This document shows, piece by piece, positions 1 through 8,848 of a DNA stretch of 64,000 nt (positions within the stretch are counted from its first letter, which is position 1; each line of letters starts with the position of its first letter). The DNA is from Moheibacter sediminis. GTDB lineage: Bacteria; Bacteroidota; Bacteroidia; Flavobacteriales; Weeksellaceae. A program made the position numbers and the translations under genes. The stretch is taken from NCBI RefSeq assembly GCF_900176425.1, contig NZ_FWXS01000009.1, positions 86,058 to 150,057 of the forward strand, in the 5' to 3' direction. The notes below the pieces were generated by a model, which saw nothing but the letters and a program-made list of their open reading frames with translations, was not told where the DNA came from and did no database searches.

Positions 1-129
1 GTAAGTTGGCGTTCCATCATTTGATAAAGCAAATTCCATCGTGAAATTTCCATTGGGAGATTTCAGCTGCTGGCCAAATGAAAAGGTAACTAATAGAATT
101 AAACTTAAATTCAGAATTTTATTTATCAT
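1..129 (-). CDS. GH97 alpha-glucosidase (SusB-like), N-terminal fragment
   Basis: Only the first 43 codons lie in the window; the gene runs off the left edge. The reading starts at an ATG (complement of 127-129), one base after the stop of the GH65 gene. It gives a short signal peptide (MINKILNLSLILLVTFSFGQ) followed by QLKSPNGNFTMEFAL, the usual first beta-strand of GH97 proteins. GH97 enzymes such as SusB act on alpha-glucans in the periplasm. As the last visible gene of the leftward MFS-pgmB-GH65 operon, a role in trimming imported maltodextrins fits. The family call rests on a short N-terminus plus context; the catalytic domain is not visible. Confidence 0.7.
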   Translation of the reverse strand, partial: MINKILNLSLILLVTFSFGQQLKSPNGNFTMEFALSNDGTPTY

Positions 130-130
130 T

Positions 131-2434
131 TTAAATTGTTTTAATAAGTGGTTTAACTTCGGTTGATTTTCCATTTACAATTACTTCCAGATTTTCATTT
201 CCTTCGAGATTAAATTCAGTTCCCTCGTGTGAAACATTCACTTTCAGTATTTTATTCCTGAAATTTACATTAAATGAATAAGATTTCCATTCTTTTGGAA
301 TCTGTGGAGTGAAATGCAATTGGTCACCCTTTACACGCATTCCGCCAAAACCTTCGACGATACTCATCCAGGTTCCAGCCATGGAAGTGATGTGCAAACC
401 TTCTTCAACTTCTTTGTTATAATCATCCAAATCCAATCGGGAAGTGCGTAGATAAAATTCGTATGCTTGTTCCATTCTGCCCAATTTCGCAGCCTGAATG
501 CTGTGTACGCAAGGGGAAAGCGAAGATTCATGAACAGTTAATGGCTCGTAAAAATTGAAATGTTTTTCCAATTCTTCATAAGTAAAATTATCTTCGAAGA
601 AATAAAATCCTTGCAACGTATCAGCTTGTTTGATGTAAGGCGAACGCAAAATCCTGTCCCAAGACCATTTCTGGTTAAGTGGACGTTCGGCTTTGTCCAA
701 TTTCGCAACGGGCGTCAAATCTTTGTCCAAAAATCCATCTTGTTGTAAGTAAACGCCATGCTCTTCCGAATACGGAAAATACATATTGTCCGCTACATTT
801 TTCCATTCTGAAATTTCAGATTTTGACAAATTAGTTTTGTCAAAAATTTGATTGAAATCTGAATGGAATTCATTTTCAATTTTCTCAATTAATTCAACCG
901 TATAATCTATACACCATTTTGCTAAATAATTAGTATAGAAATTATTATTAATATTATTTTCATACTCGTTAGGCCCCGTAACGCCGAGAATTACGAATTG
1001 ATTTTTATCTTTGGAGAAATTCGCGCGTTGGTGCCAAAATCTAGCAATTCCAATCAAAACTTCCAAGCCTTTTTCCGGCACATAACTGAAATCGCCTGTG
1101 AAACGAACATAATTGAAAATCGCAAAAGCAATCGCTCCGTTTCGGTGGATTTCTTCGAAAGTAATTTCCCATTCATTGTGGCATTCTTCTCCGTTCATCG
1201 TCACCATCGGATACAAAGCCGCACCATTTTTAAAGCCTAATTTCTGACCGTTTTCAATAGCTTTTTCCAAATGGTTGTATCGGTAAGCCAAAAGATTTCT
1301 TGCAACTTCCTGATTTTTCGTCGCCATGTAAAAAGGCAAACAATAAGCTTCTGTATCCCAATATGTTGACCCTCCGTATTTTTCGCCTGTAAATCCTTTA
1401 GGGCCAATGTTTAACCTAGCATCTTTTCCTAAATAAGTTTGGTTTAACTGGAAAATATTAAAACGAATTCCTTGCTGTGCTTTTACGTCGCCTTCAATCG
1501 AAATATCTGCCATTTCCCAGATTTTCGCCCAAGCTTCTTTTTGATTTTGGAATAATTTTTCGAATCCTAATTCATTGGCTTGAACCAAAACATTTTTGGC
1601 TGCGTTGACCAATTCATTTTCTGAATGATTCGTTGAAACCGTATATCCGCCAAATTTCACCAAAGAAGTAGTTTCATTTGGATTGACTTCGACTTCATGT
1701 TTAAACTGAATTTTGGTTTCAGTTTGTGAATTTTCAGAGGAAATAATTTCTTGCTTTTCATCATTTATAAAAACAGTATTTTCCATGAACGTCACAACGT
1801 TGAAACCTGTTTTGAAAGTTCTTGCCTGAACGAATGCAAATCCTTGCTCAATTCCTGAAATAATTGGTTCCCAAAAAGTTTCTTCCCAATTCGCATCGCG
1901 GTTCGTCACACCCGAATGTACATAAGGTTTAAAAATTATTTTGGCTGAGTTATTAATGGGCTTAATTTCATATTTAATTGCTCCCAATTCATCCAAATCC
2001 AAAGAAAGAAAACGAATGATATTTACTTCGATTTCGATACCATTTTTTAGTTTTGCATTGAAATTTCTTCCGAGCCAGCCTTCTTTCATATTGAGTTCAC
2101 GGCGGAAATTGGAAATTTCAATTTGACTCAAATCCAGAATTTCACCATTGATTTCAACGTCAATTCCAATCCAATTCGGAGCATTTAAAACTTTGGCAAA
2201 ATATTCAGGATAACCATTTTTCCACCAGCCTACTTTGGTTTTGTCGGGATAATAAACGCCCGCGATGTAGCTTCCCTGAAAAGTTTCTCCGGTATAGGTT
2301 TCTTCAAAATTGGCACGTTGTCCCATTGCTCCGTTTCCAATGCTGAAAAGACTTTCAGACGACATAACGCGTTCTCTGTCAAATCCTTCTTCGATGATTG
2401 ACCATTCGTCCGGTATGATATAATTTTGATTCAT
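131..2434 (-). CDS. Glycoside hydrolase family 65 phosphorylase, probable maltose phosphorylase
   Basis: 767 aa, no signal peptide, so cytoplasmic; the usual size for GH65 phosphorylases. The N-terminal beta-sandwich (about 1-270) precedes an (alpha/alpha)6 barrel. The barrel has the GH65 acid motif TGPNEYE with Glu490 as the expected general acid, and the segment RSPYIKQADTLQGF typical of the phosphate/aglycone end of the site. Family members split alpha-glucosides with phosphate to beta-glucose-1-phosphate. The adjacent beta-phosphoglucomutase, sugar transporter and SusCD system make maltose the best substrate guess. Kojibiose, trehalose or nigerose phosphorylase cannot be excluded. Third gene of the leftward operon. 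Confidence 0.9.
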   Translation of the reverse strand: MNQNYIIPDEWSIIEEGFDRERVMSSESLFSIGNGAMGQRANFEETYTGETFQGSYIAGVYYPDKTKVGWWKNGYPEYFAKVLNAPNWIGIDVEINGEILDLSQIEISNFRRELNMKEGWLGRNFNAKLKNGIEIEVNIIRFLSLDLDELGAIKYEIKPINNSAKIIFKPYVHSGVTNRDANWEETFWEPIISGIEQGFAFVQARTFKTGFNVVTFMENTVFINDEKQEIISSENSQTETKIQFKHEVEVNPNETTSLVKFGGYTVSTNHSENELVNAAKNVLVQANELGFEKLFQNQKEAWAKIWEMADISIEGDVKAQQGIRFNIFQLNQTYLGKDARLNIGPKGFTGEKYGGSTYWDTEAYCLPFYMATKNQEVARNLLAYRYNHLEKAIENGQKLGFKNGAALYPMVTMNGEECHNEWEITFEEIHRNGAIAFAIFNYVRFTGDFSYVPEKGLEVLIGIARFWHQRANFSKDKNQFVILGVTGPNEYENNINNNFYTNYLAKWCIDYTVELIEKIENEFHSDFNQIFDKTNLSKSEISEWKNVADNMYFPYSEEHGVYLQQDGFLDKDLTPVAKLDKAERPLNQKWSWDRILRSPYIKQADTLQGFYFFEDNFTYEELEKHFNFYEPLTVHESSLSPCVHSIQAAKLGRMEQAYEFYLRTSRLDLDDYNKEVEEGLHITSMAGTWMSIVEGFGGMRVKGDQLHFTPQIPKEWKSYSFNVNFRNKILKVNVSHEGTEFNLEGNENLEVIVNGKSTEVKPLIKTI

Positions 2435-2473
2435 TTTATTTTATATTGTAGAAAATAGACGTTCTATATTCTT

Positions 2474-3127
2474 TTAATTATTTTCTAAATTTTGTAAAAA
2501 CTCGTTTGTGATTTGAGTGAAATCTGTAAAAATATAATCAGCTTCATTCAAAGTTGCTTTGTCACCGATTCCGATGCTCAACATCCCTGCAATATTTGCA
2601 GCTTGAATTCCGGCAACTGCATCTTCAAAAACGACGCATTCGAGCGGATTTACGTTTACTTTTTGTGCGCCAATGAGGAAAACTTCAGGATCGGGTTTGG
2701 CTTTAGAAACGTCATTTCCATCTACAATTGCATCGAAAAATTCAATCAATCCAACTTTTTGCAAAATCGGTTTTGCATTTTTACTTGCAGAGCCGAGGAC
2801 AATTTTTCCGTTGATTGATTTGATAAATTTTAATTTCCCCAAAACATCAGGCAGGATTTCAGAAGCATCCATTTTGTCGATGTATTTCAAATAATCTTCA
2901 TTTTTCTGAATTAAAAAACGTTCAAAATCTGAAGTTAAAATTTCTTTTTTCCCTAATTTCAAAATGATTTCCAGCGAACGAACCCGGCTTACGCCTTTCA
3001 ACAATTCATTGTGTTCATGCGTGAAATCAATCTCTAATTCATCTGCTAATTTTTTCCACGCGAGATAATGGTATTTCGCGGTATCGACAATTACACCGTC
3101 AAGGTCAAATATATAAGTTGTAATCAT
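2474..3127 (-). CDS. pgmB: Beta-phosphoglucomutase
   Basis: 217 aa HAD-superfamily enzyme. The N-terminus has the DxDG motif (IFDLDGVIVDT, with Asp8 as nucleophile and Asp10 as acid/base), then a helical cap with the conserved LKGVSR segment. Later come the motif II serine (GSASKN) and the acidic loop VVFEDAVAGIQAA. This matches beta-PGM, which converts beta-glucose-1-phosphate to glucose-6-phosphate through a 1,6-bisphosphate intermediate. It consumes the direct product of the neighbouring GH65 phosphorylase, so the two form one cytoplasmic route. The start codon abuts the stop of the MFS gene with no gap, suggesting translational coupling. Confidence 0.93.
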   Translation of the reverse strand: MITTYIFDLDGVIVDTAKYHYLAWKKLADELEIDFTHEHNELLKGVSRVRSLEIILKLGKKEILTSDFERFLIQKNEDYLKYIDKMDASEILPDVLGKLKFIKSINGKIVLGSASKNAKPILQKVGLIEFFDAIVDGNDVSKAKPDPEVFLIGAQKVNVNPLECVVFEDAVAGIQAANIAGMLSIGIGDKATLNEADYIFTDFTQITNEFLQNLENN

Positions 3128-4477
3128 TTAATTGGTTTTAACAGGTTCATCCACATCATTTACCCTAGCCACAAAAAGAGCCGCAATAATTAACGCAATC
3201 CCGCTTGTCATTAAGGCATAAATCGGATTTCCACCGTAGAAATATTTCACAATGGGACCGCCGATGATTGCATTTACAATCTGTGGCATACAAATGAAGA
3301 AATTGAAAATCCCCATATAAACACCCATTTTTCTTGCAGGAATTGAACCTGCCAAAATCGCGTAAGGCATTGATAAAATACTGGCCCAAGCAATTCCAAC
3401 ACCAATCATGGAGATGATTAAATAATTTGGATTATGAATGAAATAAATAGAAATCAATCCCAAACCTCCTGCGATTAATGAAATTGTATGCGTTCTTTTT
3501 CTTCCTAATCTTTTGGCAATTGCCGGCAGGAAAAATGCATATGCAGCCGAAACCGCATTGTAAACGCCAAATATGATTCCGACCCAGTCTCCGGCTTTTT
3601 GGTAAGTTGCCGAATGGCTGTCATTTAAAGGCAAACCATACACGTGGTGTGCAATCGCCGGCGTAGAAAAAACCCACATGCCGAACAGGGCAAACCAAGT
3701 AAAAAATTGAACTACCCCGAGCTGTTTCATAGTTTTTGGCATTTGTCCAAAATCTTTGAAAATTTGGGTAAGATTTGTTTTTTCTTCTACTACCGAAAGT
3801 TTTCCCTCTGCTTTGTCAAATGCTTCTAATTCTTGCGGCGAATATTCTTTATTGGTAAATATTGTAATTAAGACCGTTACAATAATTGCAATCGCGCCAA
3901 TGCAAAATGACAAAATCAAATGCAAAGGAACTTCACCAACGGCAGCCTCATTTGGAACATTGAACCAATTGCTCAAAACATAAGGCAGCCAAGAACCAAT
4001 CACAGCGCCCAATCCAATCAAAACGGTTTGCAATGAATAGCCCAAAGTCCGCTGGTCTGACGGCAGCATATCTGCCACAAATGCGCGCATCGGTTCCATC
4101 GCAATGTTAAAGGAGGCATCCATAATCATCAGGAATCCCGCCCCCATCCAGAGTGCAGGAAGAATTGCAGTAAACGCATCGGCTTGCGGCATCAAAATCA
4201 ATCCAATGGAAGCTAGTAATGCTCCCAAGAGAAAATAAGGTTTTCTTCGTCCGAATTTTGACCAGGTATTATCAGAGTAATGTCCGATTATGGGTTGCAC
4301 AATCAGTCCCATCAAAGGAGCTACAATCCAAAACCATGATAACTGATGAATGTCTGCACCAAAATTGCTTAGAATCCGGCTGGCATTTGCATTTTGAAGG
4401 GCAAATCCCATTTGTACACCAAGATACCCAAAACTGAGATTCCAAATTTCGAGAAATCCTAATTTACGCTTTTTCAT
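3128..4477 (-). CDS. MFS sugar transporter (SUC/SLC45-like), probable maltose importer
   Basis: 449 aa with about 12 hydrophobic segments. It begins KLGFLEIWNLSFGYLGVQMGFALQNANASRIL and has an early GHYSDNTWSKFGRRKP loop, the MFS loop 2-3 signature in the form seen in SUC/SLC45 sucrose/maltose carriers. Such carriers use a cation gradient to import disaccharides over the inner membrane. Position upstream of pgmB and GH65 in one operon indicates supply of maltose or short maltodextrins to the phosphorylase. The 148-bp gap to the LacI gene holds a candidate promoter and two inverted repeats. Confidence 0.85.
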   Translation of the reverse strand: MKKRKLGFLEIWNLSFGYLGVQMGFALQNANASRILSNFGADIHQLSWFWIVAPLMGLIVQPIIGHYSDNTWSKFGRRKPYFLLGALLASIGLILMPQADAFTAILPALWMGAGFLMIMDASFNIAMEPMRAFVADMLPSDQRTLGYSLQTVLIGLGAVIGSWLPYVLSNWFNVPNEAAVGEVPLHLILSFCIGAIAIIVTVLITIFTNKEYSPQELEAFDKAEGKLSVVEEKTNLTQIFKDFGQMPKTMKQLGVVQFFTWFALFGMWVFSTPAIAHHVYGLPLNDSHSATYQKAGDWVGIIFGVYNAVSAAYAFFLPAIAKRLGRKRTHTISLIAGGLGLISIYFIHNPNYLIISMIGVGIAWASILSMPYAILAGSIPARKMGVYMGIFNFFICMPQIVNAIIGGPIVKYFYGGNPIYALMTSGIALIIAALFVARVNDVDEPVKTN

Positions 4478-4488
4478 TATCGTAATTT

Positions 4489-4522
4489 ATTGTTTAACAA
4501 TACGATAAGCGCGCAGCTTATC
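4489..4522. repeat. Two adjacent inverted repeats in the MFS leader
   Basis: Bases 4489-4501 read ATTGTTTAACAAT, a palindrome with 6-bp arms. Bases 4504-4522 read GATAAGC-N5-GCTTATC, 7-bp arms with a GC-rich loop. Both lie between the candidate promoter (4569-4576) and the MFS start codon, so they would sit in the mRNA leader. They could be operators or RNA hairpins; neither resembles the operator at 5743-5760. Confidence 0.5.
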
Positions 4523-4568
4523 AAAACTTATAAAAGGGTGAGAAGTAAAAATATAAGTTTCGATTTGG

Positions 4569-4576
4569 CAAATATA
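4569..4576 (-). promoter_or_regulatory. Candidate -7 element for the MFS-pgmB-GH65-GH97 operon
   Basis: On the minus strand this reads TATATTTG, an exact match to the Bacteroidota -7 consensus TAnnTTTG. It lies 92 bp before the MFS ATG and after the end of the LacI gene. I see no clear TTG at -33. Confidence 0.5.
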
Positions 4577-4625
4577 AAAGATAAATTGATTGCTAACCTG
4601 TAAGAATGTTATTTTAACTTTTATT

Positions 4626-5666
4626 TTACTTTGTTGAATCACGTTCAATCAAATCCGTTTCAATGACAATGGTTTGGTGGTAATCTTCTTGTGTGATTCC
4701 TTCGAGTTTGTCGATTAAAAGACGCGCTGCCGTTTCACCGATTTTGTCGCCGTGCTGGCTTACCGCTGTAAGACTCGGATAAGAATATTTAGGTAAAACC
4801 CCATCTGAGAAAGCAATGATGGAAACTTCATCAGGAATTTTAATTTCTTTTTTCTTGAAGAAATTGGCAGCCGTGATGGTATAAAACTCATTCACGCCTA
4901 TTAATCCGTCAATATCCGGATGATACTGCGTCAATTTTTCCAATTCATTAAAAATAAATGATTCGATTTCGTCGGATTTTAATACATCTTTTACTTTGAT
5001 AATGAGTGTTTCATCTACGCTTAAATTATTTTTTTCCAAAGCATTTCGGTAGCCTTTCTTCCTCAGATTTCCTACTGAAACGAAATCTTCCGTAGTAACA
5101 AAAACAATCTTTTTGCAGCCTGTTTCAATCAGTTTTTCAGTCGCTTTTTGAGCACCTTTTTCGTCATCTATGATTACTTTGTCACAGTTGATTTCATCTA
5201 CTTGTCTGTCAAACAATACGATAGGAACGCCTTGTGAAATCGTTTCTGTAAAATGATGGTAATCTTTGAGTTTGAGCGTTTCCTTGGCAACCGAAAGGAT
5301 AAATCCGTCAATGCTTCCATTGACAAGTGTCTGCATGTTGATGACCTCTTTGGAAAAAGAATCATTAGAAACTGCGATGATGACGTTATAATTACGTTCA
5401 TTGGCAACACTTTCAATTCCTTGGATTACTTTGGTAAAGAAATGATTGACAATTTGCGGAATGATAATGGCGATGGTTTGAGAAGATTTGTTTCTGAGAC
5501 TCAGTGCGATACTGTTGGGTTTGTAATTGTACATTTTGGCAAATGCCTGAATTTTTTCCCGGGTTTCCAGCCCGATTTCTTCGTTGTCCCGAAGGGCTTT
5601 TGATACGGTAGAAACTGACACATTTAATTCTTTAGCGATTTGTTTTAGTGTAACATTTTTTCTCAA
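4626..5666 (-). CDS. LacI-family transcriptional regulator of the maltodextrin locus
   Basis: 346 aa. The N-terminal helix-turn-helix (VTLKQIAKELNVSVSTVSKA, about residues 5-24) and hinge are followed by a periplasmic-binding-protein-like sensor domain. The start is a TTG (complement of 5664-5666): upstream in frame there is a stop at 5679-5681 and no ATG, and the protein lines up with LacI members from this codon. It is transcribed leftward, divergent from susC, and a perfect LacI-type palindrome lies 77 bp upstream. It probably controls the divergent sus genes and perhaps the MFS operon, with a maltose-related sugar as effector. Repressor or activator cannot be decided here. Confidence 0.92.
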   Translation of the reverse strand: MRKNVTLKQIAKELNVSVSTVSKALRDNEEIGLETREKIQAFAKMYNYKPNSIALSLRNKSSQTIAIIIPQIVNHFFTKVIQGIESVANERNYNVIIAVSNDSFSKEVINMQTLVNGSIDGFILSVAKETLKLKDYHHFTETISQGVPIVLFDRQVDEINCDKVIIDDEKGAQKATEKLIETGCKKIVFVTTEDFVSVGNLRKKGYRNALEKNNLSVDETLIIKVKDVLKSDEIESFIFNELEKLTQYHPDIDGLIGVNEFYTITAANFFKKKEIKIPDEVSIIAFSDGVLPKYSYPSLTAVSQHGDKIGETAARLLIDKLEGITQEDYHQTIVIETDLIERDSTK

Positions 5667-5742
5667 AGCGGATTTTATTTAATTAGTATAGCTGTAGTTA
5701 AGAAATAATTCGATTTATTAAAGAAATCTTAAAACTTATCAA

Positions 5743-5760
5743 CACGAAAACGTTTTCGTG
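5743..5760. promoter_or_regulatory. LacI-type operator, perfect 18-bp palindrome
   Basis: CACGAAAACGTTTTCGTG is perfectly self-complementary with the central CG typical of LacI/GalR operators. It lies between the LacI gene and susC, 99 bp before the susC ATG. It is the obvious binding site for the adjacent regulator. Confidence 0.85.
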
Positions 5761-5859
5761 ACTTTTCGTAGTGTCTTTTATACACTAATGTAAAATCTAT
5801 TTACATAATTTTAACACCGAGAAGTAAAAATATAACAATTTTTTACAAATATCTGAGGT

Positions 5860-8829
5860 ATGAAAATATTTAAAAAATTAATGATGGTTTGTATGCTGGT
5901 TGTGCCAATCTGGCTCGCTGCACAAACTACAGTGAATGGTGTAATATCAGAGCAGGGAACAGGATTTTCTTTATCTGATGTAACGGTTACAAATGAAAGC
6001 ACGTTGGAAGAAACTTTTGCCGACATGGATGGAAATTTTACCATTCAGGCACATAAAGGAGACAGGCTCGTATTTTCATTAGATGGATACGATGATGTAA
6101 TTGTAAATTACAACAATGAATCATCGGTAAATGTTGTGATGCGTACAGGTTCAACTTATCAGCTAGACGATGTGGTTGTAATCGGTTATGGAACTACAAC
6201 GCATAAAGATGCAACAGGTTCGATGGTTGCGGTAACGGAAAAAGATTTCAACCAAGGTTTAAATACTGCACCTGAGCAATTGTTGACAGGTAAAGTAGCC
6301 GGATTGCAAATCAATACAGCTGGAGGAGCGCCCGGCACAGGGTCTCAAATTAGAATTCGTGGAGGCTCTTCAATAAACGCGTCCAGCGATCCTTTATTTG
6401 TAGTTGATGGTGTTCCTATGGACAATGGCACGACTGTAGCAGGTTCTTCCAACCCGTTGAACTATATTAATCCTAGTGATATAGAATCCATCAGTGTTTT
6501 AAAAGACGCATCAGCTACTGCAATCTATGGTGCGCGCGCTTCTAACGGTGTAATTATCATTACAACAAAAAGAGGTAAAAAAGGAAAAAAATTAGGAATT
6601 AACTTCAACAGTACCGTTTCAGTTTCTGAAAGAATGAATCAGGTAGATGTTCTTTCTGCAGATGAATTCAGAAATGCTGTCATGCAGAGAGGTTCTGAAA
6701 GTGTTCAGGCACTTTTAGGAAATTCAAATACCAACTGGCAGGATGAAATTTTCAAAACTGCCTTAGGATACGATAATAATTTAGGTATTACAGGAATGAT
6801 TACAGACAATTTACCTTTCCGAATTTCATTGGGCTACACCAATCAAGACGGGATTTTGAAAACAGGTAATTTCGAAAGAACTACGGCTTCAATTAGCTTA
6901 ACGCCAAGTTTATTTGACAATCACTTGACAATTGACATTAACGCAAGGGGTTCGTACGAAGAAAACAGATTTGCTGATGCAGGAGCGATTGGAAATGCAA
7001 TCCGTATGGATCCTACTCAGTCGGTTTATGCTGACAGTGATAGATTTGGAGGCTATTGGGAATGGTTGTTGAATGGGGTCCCAAATGTAAATTCCAATCG
7101 TAACCCATTAGCTATGCTAATGATGAAACAAGATTTAGCTTACGTAAGAAGAAGTGTTGGTAATATCAAATTCGATTACAAAGTTCATGGATTTGAAGAT
7201 TTGACAGCAACTTTGAATTTAGGATATGATTATTCTGATTCAAATGGTAAAAACTTAGTTTCAGATTCTGCTGCTTTGAGTTATGCAGCTGGTGGAATTA
7301 ACAAAGATTATAAACAAATCAGAAGAAATAATTTGTTCGATTTCTATTTGAATTATAATAAAGAAATTCCTTCTATAAAAAGTAAAATTGATGTAACTGC
7401 AGGTTACTCTTACCAAAGTTTTGATTATGACAATTATGAAATTAATCAAAATTTTAGAAGAACAAAAGAAAACCCTGAAACTTATTATGACATCAACACT
7501 CGTGTATTGATTGGCTTCTTTGGTAGATTAAATTACACATTCAACGAAAAATATTTACTGACAGCAACAATAAGAAGAGATGGCTCATCACGTTTTTCTA
7601 AAGACACACGTTGGGGATGGTTTCCATCATTGGCTGCCGCTTGGAATGTCGCAGATGAAAATTTCCTTAAAGATTCAAAAACCGTTTCCAATTTGAAATT
7701 GAGATTGGGTTGGGGTATAACTGGTCAAGAGAATTTAGGAGGAAATCCATATCCTTACCTTCCGATTTATATGTCTTCAACCAACCAATATGCTTATTAT
7801 CCGATGGGTAATGATAATTTTGTGCCGATTCTTCGTCCTAACATTTATGATCCTTATTTGAAATGGGAAGAACAAACCACCTGGAACATCGGTTTAGATT
7901 TTGGGTTCTTTAATAACAGAATGTGGGGGTCAGTTGATTTTTACAAAAAAATCACAGACGACATGTTGCAGACAGTTGCAGCACCGCTTCCAAACTTAAA
8001 TAATCAAATTACGACTAACATCGGTTCGATGGAAAATCAAGGGGTTGAATTAGCTTTAGGCGGAGATATCATACGCACAACAGATTTGACCTGGACTTTG
8101 AATGCAAATGCAACTTATAACGAAAACGTAGTAACCAGCATTTCAGGTGGGGGCAATCAGGATTTTTATACCACCGGAGGAATTTCAGGAGGTATAGGAA
8201 ACAACGTTCAGGTAATTATGGTAGGTGCTCCGGCCGGGTCTTTCTATGTTTATGAGCAAGTTTATGATCAAAACGGTTCTCCAATTCAGGGGGCTTATGT
8301 AGATAGAAATGGTGATGGAATCATCAATGAAGAAGATTTAAGAGCTTTCCACTCCGGACGTCCTGACTGGACTTTAGGATTAAATTCAAATCTGACTTAT
8401 AAAAATTGGGATTTTGGATTCTCTATGAGAGCAAGTTTAGGAAACTATAACTATAACAACGTTGCTTCTGACATCGGAACTTATGCGGGGCTGATCGGAA
8501 CAAACGGCTTCCTTTCAAACGTACAATCTGATGCTTTAGATACTGGATTTATTACCAATGAATATTTCTCTGATTACTATGTTCAAAATGCATCTTTCCT
8601 TAGAATGGATTACTTGACTTTAGGTTATACTTTCCATAAAGTTTTTGGAAAAACTGATATTCGTTTCAACGGAACAGTTCAGAATGTATTTGTAATTACA
8701 GATTATGATGGTTTAGATCCTGAAATCATTCAGACAAATGCAGACCCAAGACAGGCTACAATGGGAATCGATAATAATTTCTATCCTCGTCCGAGAATTT
8801 TCTCATTGGGTGTAAACGTAAACTTTTAA
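5860..8829 (+). CDS. susC: SusC-like TonB-dependent outer-membrane transporter
   Basis: 989 aa. A signal peptide (about 1-22, ending AAQ) is followed by a carboxypeptidase-regulatory-like beta-sandwich (about 23-100). Then come a TonB-box-like stretch (LDDVVVIGYGTT), a plug domain with the RIRGGSSI and PLFVVDGVPM motifs, and a long beta-barrel ending in an aromatic-poor LGVNVNF strand. The length and DVVVIGYG segment are standard for SusC/RagA. It forms the gated pore for oligosaccharides captured by SusD, powered by TonB-ExbBD. First gene of susC-susD-susE with 19-bp gaps, directly downstream of the LacI-type operator. Confidence 0.95.
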   Translation: MKIFKKLMMVCMLVVPIWLAAQTTVNGVISEQGTGFSLSDVTVTNESTLEETFADMDGNFTIQAHKGDRLVFSLDGYDDVIVNYNNESSVNVVMRTGSTYQLDDVVVIGYGTTTHKDATGSMVAVTEKDFNQGLNTAPEQLLTGKVAGLQINTAGGAPGTGSQIRIRGGSSINASSDPLFVVDGVPMDNGTTVAGSSNPLNYINPSDIESISVLKDASATAIYGARASNGVIIITTKRGKKGKKLGINFNSTVSVSERMNQVDVLSADEFRNAVMQRGSESVQALLGNSNTNWQDEIFKTALGYDNNLGITGMITDNLPFRISLGYTNQDGILKTGNFERTTASISLTPSLFDNHLTIDINARGSYEENRFADAGAIGNAIRMDPTQSVYADSDRFGGYWEWLLNGVPNVNSNRNPLAMLMMKQDLAYVRRSVGNIKFDYKVHGFEDLTATLNLGYDYSDSNGKNLVSDSAALSYAAGGINKDYKQIRRNNLFDFYLNYNKEIPSIKSKIDVTAGYSYQSFDYDNYEINQNFRRTKENPETYYDINTRVLIGFFGRLNYTFNEKYLLTATIRRDGSSRFSKDTRWGWFPSLAAAWNVADENFLKDSKTVSNLKLRLGWGITGQENLGGNPYPYLPIYMSSTNQYAYYPMGNDNFVPILRPNIYDPYLKWEEQTTWNIGLDFGFFNNRMWGSVDFYKKITDDMLQTVAAPLPNLNNQITTNIGSMENQGVELALGGDIIRTTDLTWTLNANATYNENVVTSISGGGNQDFYTTGGISGGIGNNVQVIMVGAPAGSFYVYEQVYDQNGSPIQGAYVDRNGDGIINEEDLRAFHSGRPDWTLGLNSNLTYKNWDFGFSMRASLGNYNYNNVASDIGTYAGLIGTNGFLSNVQSDALDTGFITNEYFSDYYVQNASFLRMDYLTLGYTFHKVFGKTDIRFNGTVQNVFVITDYDGLDPEIIQTNADPRQATMGIDNNFYPRPRIFSLGVNVNF

Positions 8830-8848
8830 TTATTTAAATCAATTTAAA

